DNA of 64,000 bases from assembly GCF_001984215.1 (NCBI RefSeq), contig NZ_CP019420.1:6324001-6388000 (forward strand). The letters run 5' to 3'. The position numbers were made by a program, and so were the translations under genes. Position 1 is the stretch's first letter, and each line of letters starts with the position of its first letter. Source of the DNA: Mycobacterium sp. MS1601. GTDB lineage: Bacteria > Actinomycetota > Actinomycetes > Mycobacteriales > Mycobacteriaceae. The notes under the pieces are model-generated. The model had not been told where the DNA came from and did not search any database. It saw only the letters and a list, made by a program, of their open reading frames with translations. Shown one piece after another: positions 1-9,154 of this stretch.

Positions 1-1
1 C

Positions 2-961
2 GAGGTACCGCTGGAGAGGTCCGGCTCGGCTTACCTGGTCTCCCCCGGTCGTGTCACCAAGGACGATGGCTCCCCCTACAAGGTGTTCACCCCGTACTTC
101 CGCCGCTGGCGCGAGCACGGCTGGCGCGCGCCGGCCAAGACCGGGCCAAAGTCGGCGCGCTGGATCGACCCCGCCGACGTGTCCGGGGCGGGCACGAACA
201 TCGAGATCCCCGACCCGGGTACCCAGCTGCCCTATCCGGCCGGCGAGAAGGCCGCCAGGCGGCGCTGGAAGCGGTTCGTCGAGCAGAACCTCGATGGCTA
301 CTCCGGTGACCGCGACCGGCCCGACCTGGACACCACCAGCCGGATGTCGGCCTACCTGCACTTCGGCAACATCCATCCCCGCACCCTGGCTGCCGACCTG
401 GGCAAGGCCGAAGGTCCGTCGGCGTACCTGCGGGAACTGGCGTTTCGCGACTTCTACGCCAGTGTGCTCGCCGAATGGCCCCGCAGCGCGTGGTGGAACT
501 TCAACAGCGACTTCGACGCCATCGAGGTCGACGACGACGACGAACTGTTCACCGCGTGGAAGGAAGGCCGCACCGGGTTTCCCATCGTCGATGCCGGGAT
601 GCGGCAGCTGCGCGAGAGCGGCTTCATGCACAACCGGGTGCGGATGATCACCGCGTCGTTCCTCGTCAAAGATCTGCATCTGCCGTGGCAGTGGGGTGCA
701 CGCTGGTTCCTGGAGCAGTTGCTCGACGGCGACATCGCCAGCAATCAACACGGCTGGCAGTGGGCGGCCGGATGCGGCACCGACGCCGCGCCGTACTTCC
801 GGGTGTTCAATCCGGACACCCAGGGCAAGAAGTTCGACCCCGAGCAGGCCTACGTGCGCCGCTGGGTGCCCGAGTACGGCAGCGACGACTATCCGGCTCC
901 GATCGTCGACCACAGCGCCGAGCGCGCCGAGGCGCTACGCCGGTACAACGCGCTGAGCTGA
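2..961 (+). CDS. phr: Deoxyribodipyrimidine (CPD) photolyase, 5' truncated by window edge
   Basis: This is the C-terminal 319 residues of a DNA photolyase; the reading frame is open from base 2 and the start lies outside the window. The family repairs UV-induced cyclobutane pyrimidine dimers in DNA using light and a flavin. What is visible is the helical FAD-binding domain, with the runs RMSAYLHFGNIHPR, GFPIVDAGMRQL, HNRVRMITASFL and WQWAAGCGTDAAPYFR, which are hallmarks of the cryptochrome/photolyase superfamily. The TGA at 959-961 follows a typical class I ending (PIVDHSAERAEALRRY). The N-terminal antenna-binding domain is missing only because of the window edge. The assignment to photolyase rather than cryptochrome is from overall motif likeness. 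Confidence 0.95.
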   Translation, partial: EVPLERSGSAYLVSPGRVTKDDGSPYKVFTPYFRRWREHGWRAPAKTGPKSARWIDPADVSGAGTNIEIPDPGTQLPYPAGEKAARRRWKRFVEQNLDGYSGDRDRPDLDTTSRMSAYLHFGNIHPRTLAADLGKAEGPSAYLRELAFRDFYASVLAEWPRSAWWNFNSDFDAIEVDDDDELFTAWKEGRTGFPIVDAGMRQLRESGFMHNRVRMITASFLVKDLHLPWQWGARWFLEQLLDGDIASNQHGWQWAAGCGTDAAPYFRVFNPDTQGKKFDPEQAYVRRWVPEYGSDDYPAPIVDHSAERAEALRRYNALS

Positions 962-1020
962 AACGGCGTATGCCAGAATGACGGGCAGAAATACAGCCCC
1001 GATCCGTGAGGAGCTCAGCA

Positions 1021-1275
1021 GTGGTCAGCACCGAGGTGGAGCGCTACGACGACGTCGATCCTGCCGATGTGCCGTCCGCCAAGTGGGGTTGGAGCAAGAT
1101 CAACTACCGCACCTGGCATCTGACCGGGCTGTTTATCATCGGCTTCCTGCTACTGATGATGCACGGCAACCATGTCGGCCACGTCGAGGACTACTTCCTC
1201 ATCGGCTTCGCCGTCATCGCCACGTTTTTCCTGGTGCGCGACTGGTGGGGTCGCCAAAAGGGCTGGATTCGCTAG
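1021..1275 (+). CDS. DUF2631 small membrane protein
   Basis: A protein of about 84 residues with two hydrophobic segments, roughly residues 31-45 (LTGLFIIGFLLLMMH) and 54-70 (FLIGFAVIATFFLVRDW), so probably a small two-pass membrane protein. It matches the actinobacterial DUF2631 family, which has no known function. I chose the GTG at 1021 because GAGGAG at 1008-1013 sits seven bases before it; a GTG at 1006 in the same frame would add five residues but lacks such a site. It lies between the photolyase and convergent rlmN, as its mycobacterial relatives lie near rlmN. Confidence 0.85.
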   Translation: MVSTEVERYDDVDPADVPSAKWGWSKINYRTWHLTGLFIIGFLLLMMHGNHVGHVEDYFLIGFAVIATFFLVRDWWGRQKGWIR

Positions 1276-1283
1276 ACCGCTAC

Positions 1284-1344
1284 CGCGAGATCGACGCTAC
1301 GCAGCGAAAGTTCGAGTGATCACCTGCGTAACGTCGATCTCGCG
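1284..1344. repeat. 21-bp inverted repeat between convergent genes, possible bidirectional terminator
   Basis: The arms 1284-1304 and 1324-1344 are reverse complements at 20 of 21 positions, separated by a 19-base loop that itself contains the palindrome GTGATCAC (1316-1323). It lies just after the DUF2631 stop and before the rlmN stop, so it could end transcription from both sides. There is no run of T after either arm, which is usual for mycobacterial hairpins. A dispersed palindromic repeat is the alternative. Confidence 0.6.
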
Positions 1345-1351
1345 ATGTCAG

Positions 1352-1440
1352 CCCTCGGCCGCCAGCTGGCCACACGCCCCATCCACGCGCGTGCGCGCTG
1401 CGCTACCGGCCTCGTCCCTCGGCCGCCAGCTGGCCACACG
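1352..1440. repeat. Two 25-bp direct repeats: duplicated 3' end of rlmN
   Basis: Identical 25-bp units at 1352-1376 and 1416-1440, 64 bases apart. The inner copy (1416-1440) encodes CGQLAAEG near the rlmN C terminus. The outer copy reads CGQLAAEG followed by TGA (1348-1350) on the same strand but in another frame, because 64 is not a multiple of three. This looks like a partial tandem duplication that left a copy of an older rlmN end downstream of the present stop. Confidence 0.75.
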
Positions 1441-2503
1441 CGGCGGCAATCTCACGGCCCCGCGTGTCCCGCACCGTGCACGACACGCCCTTGGCACGCA
1501 CCCGCTTCACGAATTCCCGCTCCACCGGTTTGGGACTGGCGTCCCACTCGCTGCCCGGGGTCGGGTTCAGCGGGATCAAGTTCACGTGTACCAGCGGCCC
1601 GAACGCCGTATGCAGCTTCTTGCCCAGCAGATCTGCCCGCCACGGCTGATCGTTGACGTCACGGATCAGCGCGTACTCCACCGAGACCCGCCGTCCGGTG
1701 CGGTCGGCGTAGTAGCGTGCGGCGTCCAGCACCTCTTCGATCTTCCAGCGGTTGTTCACCGGAACCAGGGTGTCGCGCAGTTCGTCGTCCGGGGTGTGCA
1801 GCGACAACGCCAGCGTCACGCCCAGCTTCTCGTCGGCCAGCTTGCGGATGGCGGGCGCCAGCCCCACGGTGGACACCGTGACCGAACGCGCCGAGATGCC
1901 GAACCCCTGCGGTGACGGGTCGACGATGCGGTGCACCGCGGCCACCACGCGGTTGTAGTTGGCCAACGGCTCGCCCATGCCCATGAACACCACGTTGGAC
2001 AGCCGGCCGTCGAACTCGTCGCGCACCGCGGCACCTGCGGCGCGCACCTGCTCGACGATCTCTGCGGTGGACAGGTTGCGCATCAAGCCGCCCTGGCCGG
2101 TGGCACAGAACGGGCAGGCCATGCCGCAGCCTGCCTGCGACGAGATGCAGACGGTGTTGCGGTCGGGGTAACGCATCAGCACCGACTCGAAGGTGGTGCC
2201 GTCGACTGCCCGCCACAGCGTCTTACGGGTCTCCCCCGCGTCACACTGGATCTGCTTGGCAACCTTCAGCAACTCCGGAAACAGCGATTCGCCCAGCTGC
2301 GTGCGCAACCCGGCGGGCAGGTCGGTCATCTGCTCGGGGTCGGCGATCAACCTGCCGTAGTACTGCGAGGCCAGCTGTTTGCCGCGAAAGGCCGGAAGCC
2401 CCAGTTCAGCGACGGCGGCCGCGCGTGCGTCGGCGTCCAGATCGGCAAAATGCCGCGGGGGAAGTGCCCGTCGCGGTGCCTCGAATACCAGGGGAAGATT
2501 CAT
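1403..2503 (-). CDS. rlmN: Dual-specificity 23S rRNA/tRNA adenine-C2 methyltransferase RlmN
   Basis: A radical-SAM enzyme that methylates C2 of A2503 in 23S rRNA and A37 in certain tRNAs. The 366-residue protein carries the radical-SAM cysteines C126, C130 and C133 in [10 protein letters not shown] and the conserved late cysteine in SCTVRDTRG, which forms the methyl-transfer intermediate. The ATG at 2503 starts a typical RlmN N terminus; the frame remains open upstream without family likeness. The end is odd: after [13 protein letters not shown] it runs on as RGR-stop, and a second copy of the [12 protein letters not shown] coding sequence lies just downstream (see the repeat entry), so the last three residues are probably recent. 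cdsA lies upstream on the same strand. Confidence 0.97.
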   Translation of the reverse strand: MNLPLVFEAPRRALPPRHFADLDADARAAAVAELGLPAFRGKQLASQYYGRLIADPEQMTDLPAGLRTQLGESLFPELLKVAKQIQCDAGETRKTLWRAVDGTTFESVLMRYPDRNTVCISSQAGCGMACPFCATGQGGLMRNLSTAEIVEQVRAAGAAVRDEFDGRLSNVVFMGMGEPLANYNRVVAAVHRIVDPSPQGFGISARSVTVSTVGLAPAIRKLADEKLGVTLALSLHTPDDELRDTLVPVNNRWKIEEVLDAARYYADRTGRRVSVEYALIRDVNDQPWRADLLGKKLHTAFGPLVHVNLIPLNPTPGSEWDASPKPVEREFVKRVRAKGVSCTVRDTRGREIAAACGQLAAEGRGR

Positions 2504-2544
2504 GATCGGGTTCCAGTATCCGCCATCGGCGGCGTCAACCCCAA

Positions 2545-3414
2545 TCAGGCGAGGACGGCGAGCACGATCCAGGTGGCCGCGGCCGACGGCAGGATCGAGT
2601 CGATGCGGTCCATGATGCCGCCGTGGCCGGGCAGCAGTGTGCCCATGTCCTTGATGCCCAGATCGCGTTTGACCTGCGATTCCACCAGGTCCCCCAGCGT
2701 GCCGGTGATCACCAGGAAAATGCCGAGCGGGATGCCCACCCAAGCGGGCTGCTCCAGCAGATACACCACCGCCAGCACCGCGGCGGTGGTACCGCAGACC
2801 AACGAGCCGGCGAAACCCTCCCAGGATTTCTTCGGGCTGATGGCAGGCACCATCGGGTGTTTGCCGAACAGCACCCCGGCGGCGTAGCCACCGATATCGG
2901 AGAACACCACGGCCAGCAGCATGCAGAGCACACGGGCCCAGCCGTCGTCGGGGTAGATCAGCAGGACACCGAACGCGCCGAACAGCGGAATCCACGCGGT
3001 GAGGAAAACCGTCACGGCCACGTCCCGCAGGTAATTCGACGGGGCGGTTTTGAGCCCCTGCGCCAGCAGTCGCCAGATCAGGCACACCAGCACGGTCCCA
3101 CCGAAGCCGCCGAGCGCACCGGCGGCGCCGAACGGCCAGGTCAACCAGATGGTGGCCTGGCCACCCACCAGCAGCGGCACGACCGGGATGACGTAGCCGC
3201 CCTCACGCAGCCGGCGGACCACCTCGTGGGTGGCCACCGCGATAGCCGCAGCCACCACGCCGATCCAGACGTACGGGACCCACAGCAGGATGGCGATCAG
3301 ACCGAAGCCCAGAAAGGAACCGACGGCAATGGCCGCGGGAAGGTTGCGACCGGCACGCGAAGACTTCGGCGCCGGCTCACTGCCAGTGTCGGTGTTGGCC
3401 ACGGGGGTGCTCAC
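2545..3414 (-). CDS. cdsA: Phosphatidate cytidylyltransferase (CDP-diacylglycerol synthase)
   Basis: Makes CDP-diacylglycerol from phosphatidic acid and CTP in the plasma membrane, the branch point for phosphatidylinositol, cardiolipin and PE. The 289-residue protein has many hydrophobic segments from residue 26 onward after a polar N terminus, and carries the family signature near the C terminus ([10 protein letters not shown] then [11 protein letters not shown]), with its conserved Asp and Lys residues, preceded by SPKKSWEG. It follows frr with only six bases between the frr stop and the cdsA start, so the two are almost surely co-transcribed with pyrH, as in other mycobacteria. Confidence 0.96.
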   Translation of the reverse strand: MSTPVANTDTGSEPAPKSSRAGRNLPAAIAVGSFLGFGLIAILLWVPYVWIGVVAAAIAVATHEVVRRLREGGYVIPVVPLLVGGQATIWLTWPFGAAGALGGFGGTVLVCLIWRLLAQGLKTAPSNYLRDVAVTVFLTAWIPLFGAFGVLLIYPDDGWARVLCMLLAVVFSDIGGYAAGVLFGKHPMVPAISPKKSWEGFAGSLVCGTTAAVLAVVYLLEQPAWVGIPLGIFLVITGTLGDLVESQVKRDLGIKDMGTLLPGHGGIMDRIDSILPSAAATWIVLAVLA

Positions 3415-3420
3415 TGGAAG

Positions 3421-3978
3421 TCAGACTTCCAGCAACTCACCTTCCTTGTGTTTGACCAGTTCATCGATCTGACTGACGTAGGTCTGCGTGCTCTTGTCGA
3501 GGTCCTTCTCGGCACGGGTGACCTCGTCCTCGCCGGCCTCGCCGTCCTTCTTGATACGGCTGAGCTCGTCCATGGCCTTGCGCCGGATGTTGCGCACCGA
3601 GACCTTGGCGTCCTCGCCCTTGGCCTTGGCCTGCTTGACCAGATCGCGGCGGCGTTCCTCGGTGAGCTGCGGGATGGAGACTCGGATGACGTTGCCGTCG
3701 TTGCCGGGGTTGACGCCCAGATCGGAGTTGCGGATGGCGTCTTCGATGCTGCGCAGCTGCGACGCCTCATAGGGCTTGATGACGACCAGTCGGGGCTCGG
3801 GCACATTGATGCTGGACAACTGGGTGATCGGCGTCATCGAGCCGTAGTACTCGATGTTGATGCGGGAGAACATGCCGGGGTTGGCACGACCGGTGCGGAT
3901 CGACGACAGATCGTCGCGGGCCACCGTCACGGCCTTTTCCATCTTCTCCTCGGCATCGAAGAGCGCCTCGTCGATCAC
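3421..3978 (-). CDS. frr: Ribosome recycling factor
   Basis: Splits post-termination ribosomes together with EF-G. At 185 residues it has the standard length and motifs, including the N-terminal helix with MEKAV, then [12 protein letters not shown], and YYGSMTPI in the hinge, with the long C-terminal helix of domain I rich in Lys and Glu. Translation starts at the ATG at 3978. The order pyrH-frr-cdsA-rlmN on the minus strand is the conserved actinobacterial one. Confidence 0.97.
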   Translation of the reverse strand: MIDEALFDAEEKMEKAVTVARDDLSSIRTGRANPGMFSRINIEYYGSMTPITQLSSINVPEPRLVVIKPYEASQLRSIEDAIRNSDLGVNPGNDGNVIRVSIPQLTEERRRDLVKQAKAKGEDAKVSVRNIRRKAMDELSRIKKDGEAGEDEVTRAEKDLDKSTQTYVSQIDELVKHKEGELLEV

Positions 3979-4037
3979 GGTTGTTCTCTCCCGTCACTCA
4001 CTTCGTTCCCCTGGCCGGTCGCCGCTTTACGCAGAGA

Positions 4038-4763
4038 TCAAGAGGTGACCAGTGTCCCGATCTTCTCACCTGCGACGGCCCGGGCGATATTTCCGTCGGT
4101 CAGCAGGTTGAAAACCAAGATCGGCATGCCATTGTCCATGCACAAGCTGAATGCGGTGGCATCGGCCACCTTGAGGCCGCGGTCGAGGACCTCGCGGTGG
4201 GTGACCGCGGTCAGCAGCTCGGCGTCCGGATTGGTGCGAGGGTCGTCGGTGTACACGCCGTCAACAGCCTTGGCCATCAGCACCACCTCGGCACCGATCT
4301 CGAGGGCGCGCTGTGCGGCGGTGGTGTCGGTGGAGAAGTAGGGCAGTCCCATGCCTGCGCCGAAGATGACCACGCGGCCTTTCTCGAGGTGACGCCGAGC
4401 GCGCAGCGGGATGTACGGCTCGGCCACCTGACCCATGGTGATGGCGGTCTGCACCCGGGTGTCGATGCCTTCCTTCTGGAGGAAGTCCTGCAGCGCAAGG
4501 CTGTTCATCACGGTACCGAGCATGCCCATGTAGTCCGAGCGGGTGCGTTCCATACCGCGCTGCTGCAGCTGGGCGCCGCGGAAGAAGTTGCCGCCGCCGA
4601 TCACCACCGCCACCTGGGCGCCTTCTCGCACCACGTCGGCAATCTGTCGAGCCACCAGCGACACCACATCGGGATCCAGGCCGACCTGGCCGCCGCCGAA
4701 CATTTCACCGCCGAGTTTGAGGAGCACTCGGGCGTACTTCGGACGAGGAATCGCCGTCGTCAT
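4038..4763 (-). CDS. pyrH: Uridylate kinase (UMP kinase)
   Basis: Phosphorylates UMP to UDP; bacterial PyrH is a hexamer of the amino-acid-kinase family. The 241-residue protein has the phosphate-binding KLGGEMFGG near the N terminus, the GGGNFFRG loop and [10 protein letters not shown] toward the C-terminal nucleotide site. The ATG at 4763 is preceded by GGGGGTGGCAG; the frame is open 13 codons further, but that stretch is unlike the family. It starts the pyrH-frr-cdsA-rlmN run. Confidence 0.97.
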   Translation of the reverse strand: MTTAIPRPKYARVLLKLGGEMFGGGQVGLDPDVVSLVARQIADVVREGAQVAVVIGGGNFFRGAQLQQRGMERTRSDYMGMLGTVMNSLALQDFLQKEGIDTRVQTAITMGQVAEPYIPLRARRHLEKGRVVIFGAGMGLPYFSTDTTAAQRALEIGAEVVLMAKAVDGVYTDDPRTNPDAELLTAVTHREVLDRGLKVADATAFSLCMDNGMPILVFNLLTDGNIARAVAGEKIGTLVTS

Positions 4764-4924
4764 CTGCCACCCCCATCGGATTCGCCGTTGCCGGACATAC
4801 AAGCGCCATCCGGGCGTGAGCCAGGACGGCTGTTCCCATCCTGCCTCATGCGGGGGACCCCGGAGCGCCCAGCATCAAAAGTGGGACTACCCGATCGGGT
4901 GATGGCGCACAGCGAACTGCCAGG

Positions 4925-4952
4925 TAAGGTTCGGTCTGATCAATTGAACAGA
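4925..4952 (+). promoter_or_regulatory. Candidate promoter -10 and operator palindrome ahead of the peptide ABC importer
   Basis: TAAGGT at 4925-4930 fits a TANNNT -10 box. Just after it, 4935-4952 is an 18-bp imperfect palindrome centred on CAATTG, matching its own reverse complement at 16 of 18 positions. That position covers the expected transcription start, a usual place for a repressor site. The binding protein is unknown and no regulator gene lies next to it. Confidence 0.4.
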
Positions 4953-4969
4953 TGAGCGGAAGAGGACGT

Positions 4970-6559
4970 ATGGCACTGAGCAGGGTTCCCCGCCGTGTCG
5001 GGTTTGCCACCGCGGTGACCGTGATCACCGTCGCGGGTTGCGCCGCTCCGTCGGAGCCGGCGAACCAGGACCAGATCATCCTTGCCGAAGGCCAGGAGCT
5101 GGGTGGCTACAGCCCCTTCGTCAGCTACGGCGAACTCGGTGTCTCCCCCATCTACGAAGGACTCCTGCGTCCGGCGTCGGACACCGACGCACAGATCCCC
5201 GACCTGGTACCCGCCTTGGCGTCGGCGCCTCCCGAACAGCGCGCCCCGCGCCAGTGGCGCATCGCGCTGCGCGAAGGTGTCAGCTTCTCCGACGGCACCG
5301 ACTTCGACTCCGCCGACGTGGTGGCCACCTACGAGGCGCTCAAGAATCCGGCCGTGGCCTCCGATATCGCCACCAATGTCGCGCCCATCACCTCTGTTGC
5401 CGCCGACGGACCGCTGGCCGTGACGATCGAGGTGAACACCGACGCCGACCCGTCACCGTATCTGCTGACCGGGATCGTCCCGTCGGAAAAGGTGCAGGAC
5501 GCCCCGGCCGCCGACTGGGCACTGAACACCGAACCGGTGGGCACCGGGCCCTACCGGTTGGACAGCCTGCGTCCCGATCAGGCAGTCATGGTGGCACGCG
5601 ACGATTACTGGGGCGAGAGGCCGCAGGTGGCACGCCTGGTCTACACCTACACCCCCGACGACAACACCCGCGCACAACGCATCGCCACCGGGGAGGTGGA
5701 CGGCGCCAACCTGCCGCCCAAGCTGGTGGGCTCGGTGGAGAGCGACGAGATCAGCACTGTCGCGGTGAAATCGGCTGACTGGCGCGGAGTTTCGTTCCCG
5801 TCCGGTGTTGCCTTCACCGCCGATCCGCTGGCCCGGCTGGCGATGAACCTGGGTGTGGACCGCACGGCCGTGATCCGCGACGTCCTCGACGGCCATGGCC
5901 GCCCAGCCGACACACCGATCGGCGACGTCTACGGCCTTGCCTACAACCCCGAAGCCACCTTCGCCTTCGACCCGGATGAATCCGCTGCCATCCTGGACCG
6001 CGCCGGCTGGGTCACCGGCGCCGGCGGCATCCGGGAGAAGGACGGTGCCCGCGCTGAATTCGAGTTGCTCTACAACGCCGCGGACACCCTGCGCCGCGAT
6101 CTGTCGGTGGCTTTCGCCACCGCGATGAAACCGCTTGGCATCCAGGTCAATCCGCGAGGCACCAGTTGGGACGAGATCGACACCCGGTTCGAGACCTCTG
6201 CGGTTCTGCTGGGCGGCGGCTCCACCCCGTACAGCATCGACTCGCAGGTCTACGACACCCTGCACACCCGGCTGCCGGATTCCTCCCCCTACTCCAACCC
6301 CGGCAATTTCACCGCCCCCGGTCTCGACGAACTGCTGGACCGGGCCCGCGAATCCGCCAGCGGCGACGGCAAAGACGCGCTCTACCGCGACATCCAGGCC
6401 AGCTACGTCGCCCAACCGTCGAGCGTGTTCCTGGCTTTCCTGGATCACACCTACGCCTACCGCGACCTCGGCTGGAACCAATCGGCACCGATTCTGGAAC
6501 CACATTCGCATGGAGTCACCTGGGGTCCGTGGTGGCATATGGGCGCATGGACCCGGTGA
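4970..6559 (+). CDS. Peptide/nickel-type ABC transporter substrate-binding lipoprotein (family 5)
   Basis: An extracytoplasmic solute-binding protein of the DppA/OppA type that would hand a peptide, amine or metal complex to the permeases encoded next. The 529-residue protein has a signal sequence ending in the lipobox VAGC with Cys24, so it is probably a lipoprotein. The SBP_bac_5 body is recognisable from YEGLLRP, WRIALREGVSFSDGT, FDSADVVATYEAL, GTGPYRL and ARDDYWG. I chose the ATG at 4970, which has GGAAGAGG four bases upstream; an ATG at 4952 in frame would add six residues. The permease start at 6547 overlaps this gene's end. The ligand cannot be told from sequence. Confidence 0.92.
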   Translation: MALSRVPRRVGFATAVTVITVAGCAAPSEPANQDQIILAEGQELGGYSPFVSYGELGVSPIYEGLLRPASDTDAQIPDLVPALASAPPEQRAPRQWRIALREGVSFSDGTDFDSADVVATYEALKNPAVASDIATNVAPITSVAADGPLAVTIEVNTDADPSPYLLTGIVPSEKVQDAPAADWALNTEPVGTGPYRLDSLRPDQAVMVARDDYWGERPQVARLVYTYTPDDNTRAQRIATGEVDGANLPPKLVGSVESDEISTVAVKSADWRGVSFPSGVAFTADPLARLAMNLGVDRTAVIRDVLDGHGRPADTPIGDVYGLAYNPEATFAFDPDESAAILDRAGWVTGAGGIREKDGARAEFELLYNAADTLRRDLSVAFATAMKPLGIQVNPRGTSWDEIDTRFETSAVLLGGGSTPYSIDSQVYDTLHTRLPDSSPYSNPGNFTAPGLDELLDRARESASGDGKDALYRDIQASYVAQPSSVFLAFLDHTYAYRDLGWNQSAPILEPHSHGVTWGPWWHMGAWTR

Positions 6560-7551
6560 CCGAGAACTGGCGTCGCAACCGAATCACTCCCGCCGCCAGG
6601 CTGCTCGGAATCCGTGCTGTCATCGCGATTCCGGTGACCGTGGCAGTGTCGGTCGGGATGTTCTTCGTGGCCGCACTCTCGCCGTTCGACCCACTTGCGG
6701 CCTACCTCGGCAGCAACTACCAGTTCGCCACCCAGTCGCAGCGCGAGGCCATGCGGGCTGCCTACGATCTGGACCAGCCCTGGTGGCAAGCGTGGTGGCA
6801 CTGGTTCACCACCGCGTTGTCCGGTGACCTGGGTTGGTCGTCCACCCAGTCGCTGCCGGTGAGCACGGTGCTGGCCGAACGGATGCCCTTCACCCTGGCG
6901 CTGTCGGGCACCGCACTGGTGCTCGGCGCCTCGATCGCGATCCTGCTCGGCGCCGTCGCCGGCATGCGCGGCGGTGCCATCGACCGGGCTTGCAACGGCT
7001 TTGCGGTCACCTTCGCCGCGGTTCCGCCCTTCGTGGTGTCGCTGACACTGGTGACGGTGTTCGCTGTCGGGCTGCGCTGGTTCCCCACCTCAGGTGCCCG
7101 GCCGCCAGGCAGTGACTACACGGTGAGCGGCGTACTCACCTACGCCGCGCTCCCGCTGACGGCTCTGGTGCTGTCGCAGATCCCGTGGCTGATGCTGGCC
7201 ACCCGAGCCGAGGTGCGCGACGCCAGGGACTCCGATGCGGTGCGCGCGGCCCGCGCCCGCGGCGTGGACGGCTGGCCGCTGTTGCGCGGCCACATCGCGC
7301 CGGTGTCGGTGCTTCCGACGCTGGCGCTGCTGGGCACCCGGCTACCGGAGCTCATCGCCGGTGCGGCCATCGTGGAGACGATCTTCGGCTGGCCCGGCGT
7401 CGCGGCGGTCCTGGTGGAATCGGCGGCGGCGCTGGACTTCGCACTCATGGCGGCACTGACGGTGGGCGCCGCGCTGGCGGTACTGCTGGGTTCGGCGCTC
7501 TCGGATGCCGCCGCAGTGGCCCTCGATCCCCGGATCGGCTTGCGCGCATGA
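6547..7551 (+). CDS. Peptide/nickel-type ABC transporter permease (DppB-like)
   Basis: The first inner-membrane permease of the importer. The 334-residue protein has an N-terminal membrane segment near residues 21-42, followed by a long extracellular stretch (AAYDLDQPWWQAWWHWF, SGDLGWS) and a block of about five more membrane segments, as DppB/OppB proteins do. The cytoplasmic coupling loop reads RAARARGVDGWPLLRGHIAP, the EAA-like motif that contacts the ATPase. Its ATG lies 13 bases inside the upstream gene, and its stop forms an ATGA overlap with the next start, so translation is coupled. Confidence 0.9.
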   Translation: MDPVTENWRRNRITPAARLLGIRAVIAIPVTVAVSVGMFFVAALSPFDPLAAYLGSNYQFATQSQREAMRAAYDLDQPWWQAWWHWFTTALSGDLGWSSTQSLPVSTVLAERMPFTLALSGTALVLGASIAILLGAVAGMRGGAIDRACNGFAVTFAAVPPFVVSLTLVTVFAVGLRWFPTSGARPPGSDYTVSGVLTYAALPLTALVLSQIPWLMLATRAEVRDARDSDAVRAARARGVDGWPLLRGHIAPVSVLPTLALLGTRLPELIAGAAIVETIFGWPGVAAVLVESAAALDFALMAALTVGAALAVLLGSALSDAAAVALDPRIGLRA

Positions 7552-8375
7552 GCATTTCATTGTTGTCCCGACGGTCCCTCGTGCAGTGGCCCTGGATGCT
7601 GCTGGCAACCATCCTGGTTGCCGCCGTGCTGGTCCCCCTGCTGGCCGGTGACCAGGCGGCCGACTTCAGCCGGGCGTTGCGGCCGCCGAGCGCGGCGCAT
7701 CTGGCCGGCACAGACCATTCCGGGTACGACCTGCTGGTCAGAACCGCAGAGGGGCTGCAGATCTCGCTCCTGATCGCCGCCACGTGCGCGGTGGTGTCCG
7801 CCGTGATCGGCGCCGTGATCGGCATCGGGTCGGTGCTGGCCGGCGGGTGGATCGATGCGACGGTGATGCGCCTGGTGGACGGGGTGAACGCCCTGCCGCA
7901 CCTGGTCGTCGGGATCGTCATCGCGGCGATGTGGCGTGGCGAGCCACTGGCCATCATCGCCTCGATCGGCCTTACCCACTGGCCTGCGGTGGCCCGCGTG
8001 GTGCGGGCCGAGTTGTTGTCGGTCACCGACGCCGGCTGGGTGCAGATGTCGCGGCTGGCCGGAGCGTCACGGTGGTTCGTGGCTCGCAATCACCTGCTGC
8101 CCGCGGTCACCGGTCAGGCCGTCGTGGCGATGGTGATGCTGTTGCCGCACGCGGTGTGGCACGAATCGACCCTGTCTTTCCTCGGCGTCGGGCTCTCACC
8201 GGACCAGGCGAGCCTGGGCACGCTGCTGGGACAGGCGCGCGGTGACATCCTTTCCGGCGCCTGGTGGACGCTGGTGGTGCCCGCCGGCGCCCTGATCCTC
8301 ACGGCGCTGGTGTTCGCCGCCTCCGCCACCGCGCTGCGGCAACGTCACGAACCTCCGTCCGGGCGGGTGTGGTGA
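7548..8375 (+). CDS. Peptide/nickel-type ABC transporter permease (DppC-like)
   Basis: Second permease of the importer, 275 residues. An N-terminal membrane segment (about residues 12-28) is followed by the short DppC-type loop with LAGTDHSGYDLLVRTAEGLQ and then about five membrane segments; the coupling loop is MSRLAGASRWFVARNHLLP. The start is the ATG overlapping the previous stop (ATGA), and the stop overlaps the ATG of the next gene in TGATG. It should pair with the DppB-like protein to form the channel. Confidence 0.9.
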   Translation: MSISLLSRRSLVQWPWMLLATILVAAVLVPLLAGDQAADFSRALRPPSAAHLAGTDHSGYDLLVRTAEGLQISLLIAATCAVVSAVIGAVIGIGSVLAGGWIDATVMRLVDGVNALPHLVVGIVIAAMWRGEPLAIIASIGLTHWPAVARVVRAELLSVTDAGWVQMSRLAGASRWFVARNHLLPAVTGQAVVAMVMLLPHAVWHESTLSFLGVGLSPDQASLGTLLGQARGDILSGAWWTLVVPAGALILTALVFAASATALRQRHEPPSGRVW

Positions 8376-9154
8376 TGGTCTATTCACCGAAAGCGGCCGC
8401 CCAGTTGGTCGGCGTCACCGTCGACATCGCCACCCGAGGCGGCAGACGCTCCCCCGTTGTGCGCACCCTGGACGACGTGCACCTGTCGGTTCCTGCGGCG
8501 GGCTTCACCGCCCTGATCGGCGAATCCGGTTGCGGCAAGTCACTTGTCGCCGCAGCCCTGTGTGGGCTGTTGCCGCCGGGATCACGGGCCAGCGGCCAGA
8601 TCCTGATCGGCGACCGCGATGTCAGCGACGCCGGGGAATCGCAGTGGCGGCAATTGCGCGGCCGCCGGGTGGGATTCGTGCCGCAGTCGGCAGCGACGTC
8701 GTTCACCCCGGTTCGCACCATCGGCGCGCAGCTCACCGAGGTGTGCCGACGGCTCGGCGCCGACCGGGATCCTGCCGAACTGCTGGCCGCGGCCCAGTTG
8801 CCGCCGGACACCGGCGCGCTGTATCCGCACGAGCTGTCCGGCGGCATGGCACAGCGTGCGGCCATCGCCGCCGCCATCGCCGCCCGCCCGGCCCTGTTGA
8901 TCGCCGACGAGCCCACCTCGGCGCTGGACCCCGGCCACGCCGCCGCGGTGTGGGAGCTGTTGGGAGCGGCTGCGCGCGCCGGCGCCGGCGTGCTTGCCAT
9001 CACCCACGATCTGACGACGCTGCTGGATTCCGGGGTGTGCGACGACATCGCGCTGATGCGAGACGGCACCGTGGTCACCCAAGGTCCATGGGCCGAGATC
9101 ACCGGAGCCGGCGACGACTACAGCCGGCGGTTCTTCGCCGGGGTGACGGCATGA
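8375..9154 (+). CDS. ABC transporter ATP-binding protein (DppD-like)
   Basis: One of the two ATPases that drive the importer, about 259 residues. It has Walker A GESGCGKS, a Q-loop region (RVGFVPQSA), the signature LSGGMAQR, Walker B LLIADEPTSALD and the switch histidine in AITHD. It is shorter than classical DppD (about 320-330 residues) and seems to lack the C-terminal oligopeptide-transporter extension with its iron-sulfur cysteines. It overlaps its neighbours on both sides by one to four bases. Confidence 0.92.
   Translation: MVYSPKAAAQLVGVTVDIATRGGRRSPVVRTLDDVHLSVPAAGFTALIGESGCGKSLVAAALCGLLPPGSRASGQILIGDRDVSDAGESQWRQLRGRRVGFVPQSAATSFTPVRTIGAQLTEVCRRLGADRDPAELLAAAQLPPDTGALYPHELSGGMAQRAAIAAAIAARPALLIADEPTSALDPGHAAAVWELLGAAARAGAGVLAITHDLTTLLDSGVCDDIALMRDGTVVTQGPWAEITGAGDDYSRRFFAGVTA

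Noticed and set aside
2504..3085. Upstream extension of rlmN in frame for about 194 codons
   Set aside because: It is the mirror frame of cdsA on the same strand; the RlmN family begins at the ATG at 2503.
1931..4341. Plus-strand frames of 318 and 572 codons across rlmN, cdsA, frr and pyrH
   Set aside because: All four minus-strand genes are certain, and the frames pass through their junctions without any ribosome site or family likeness.
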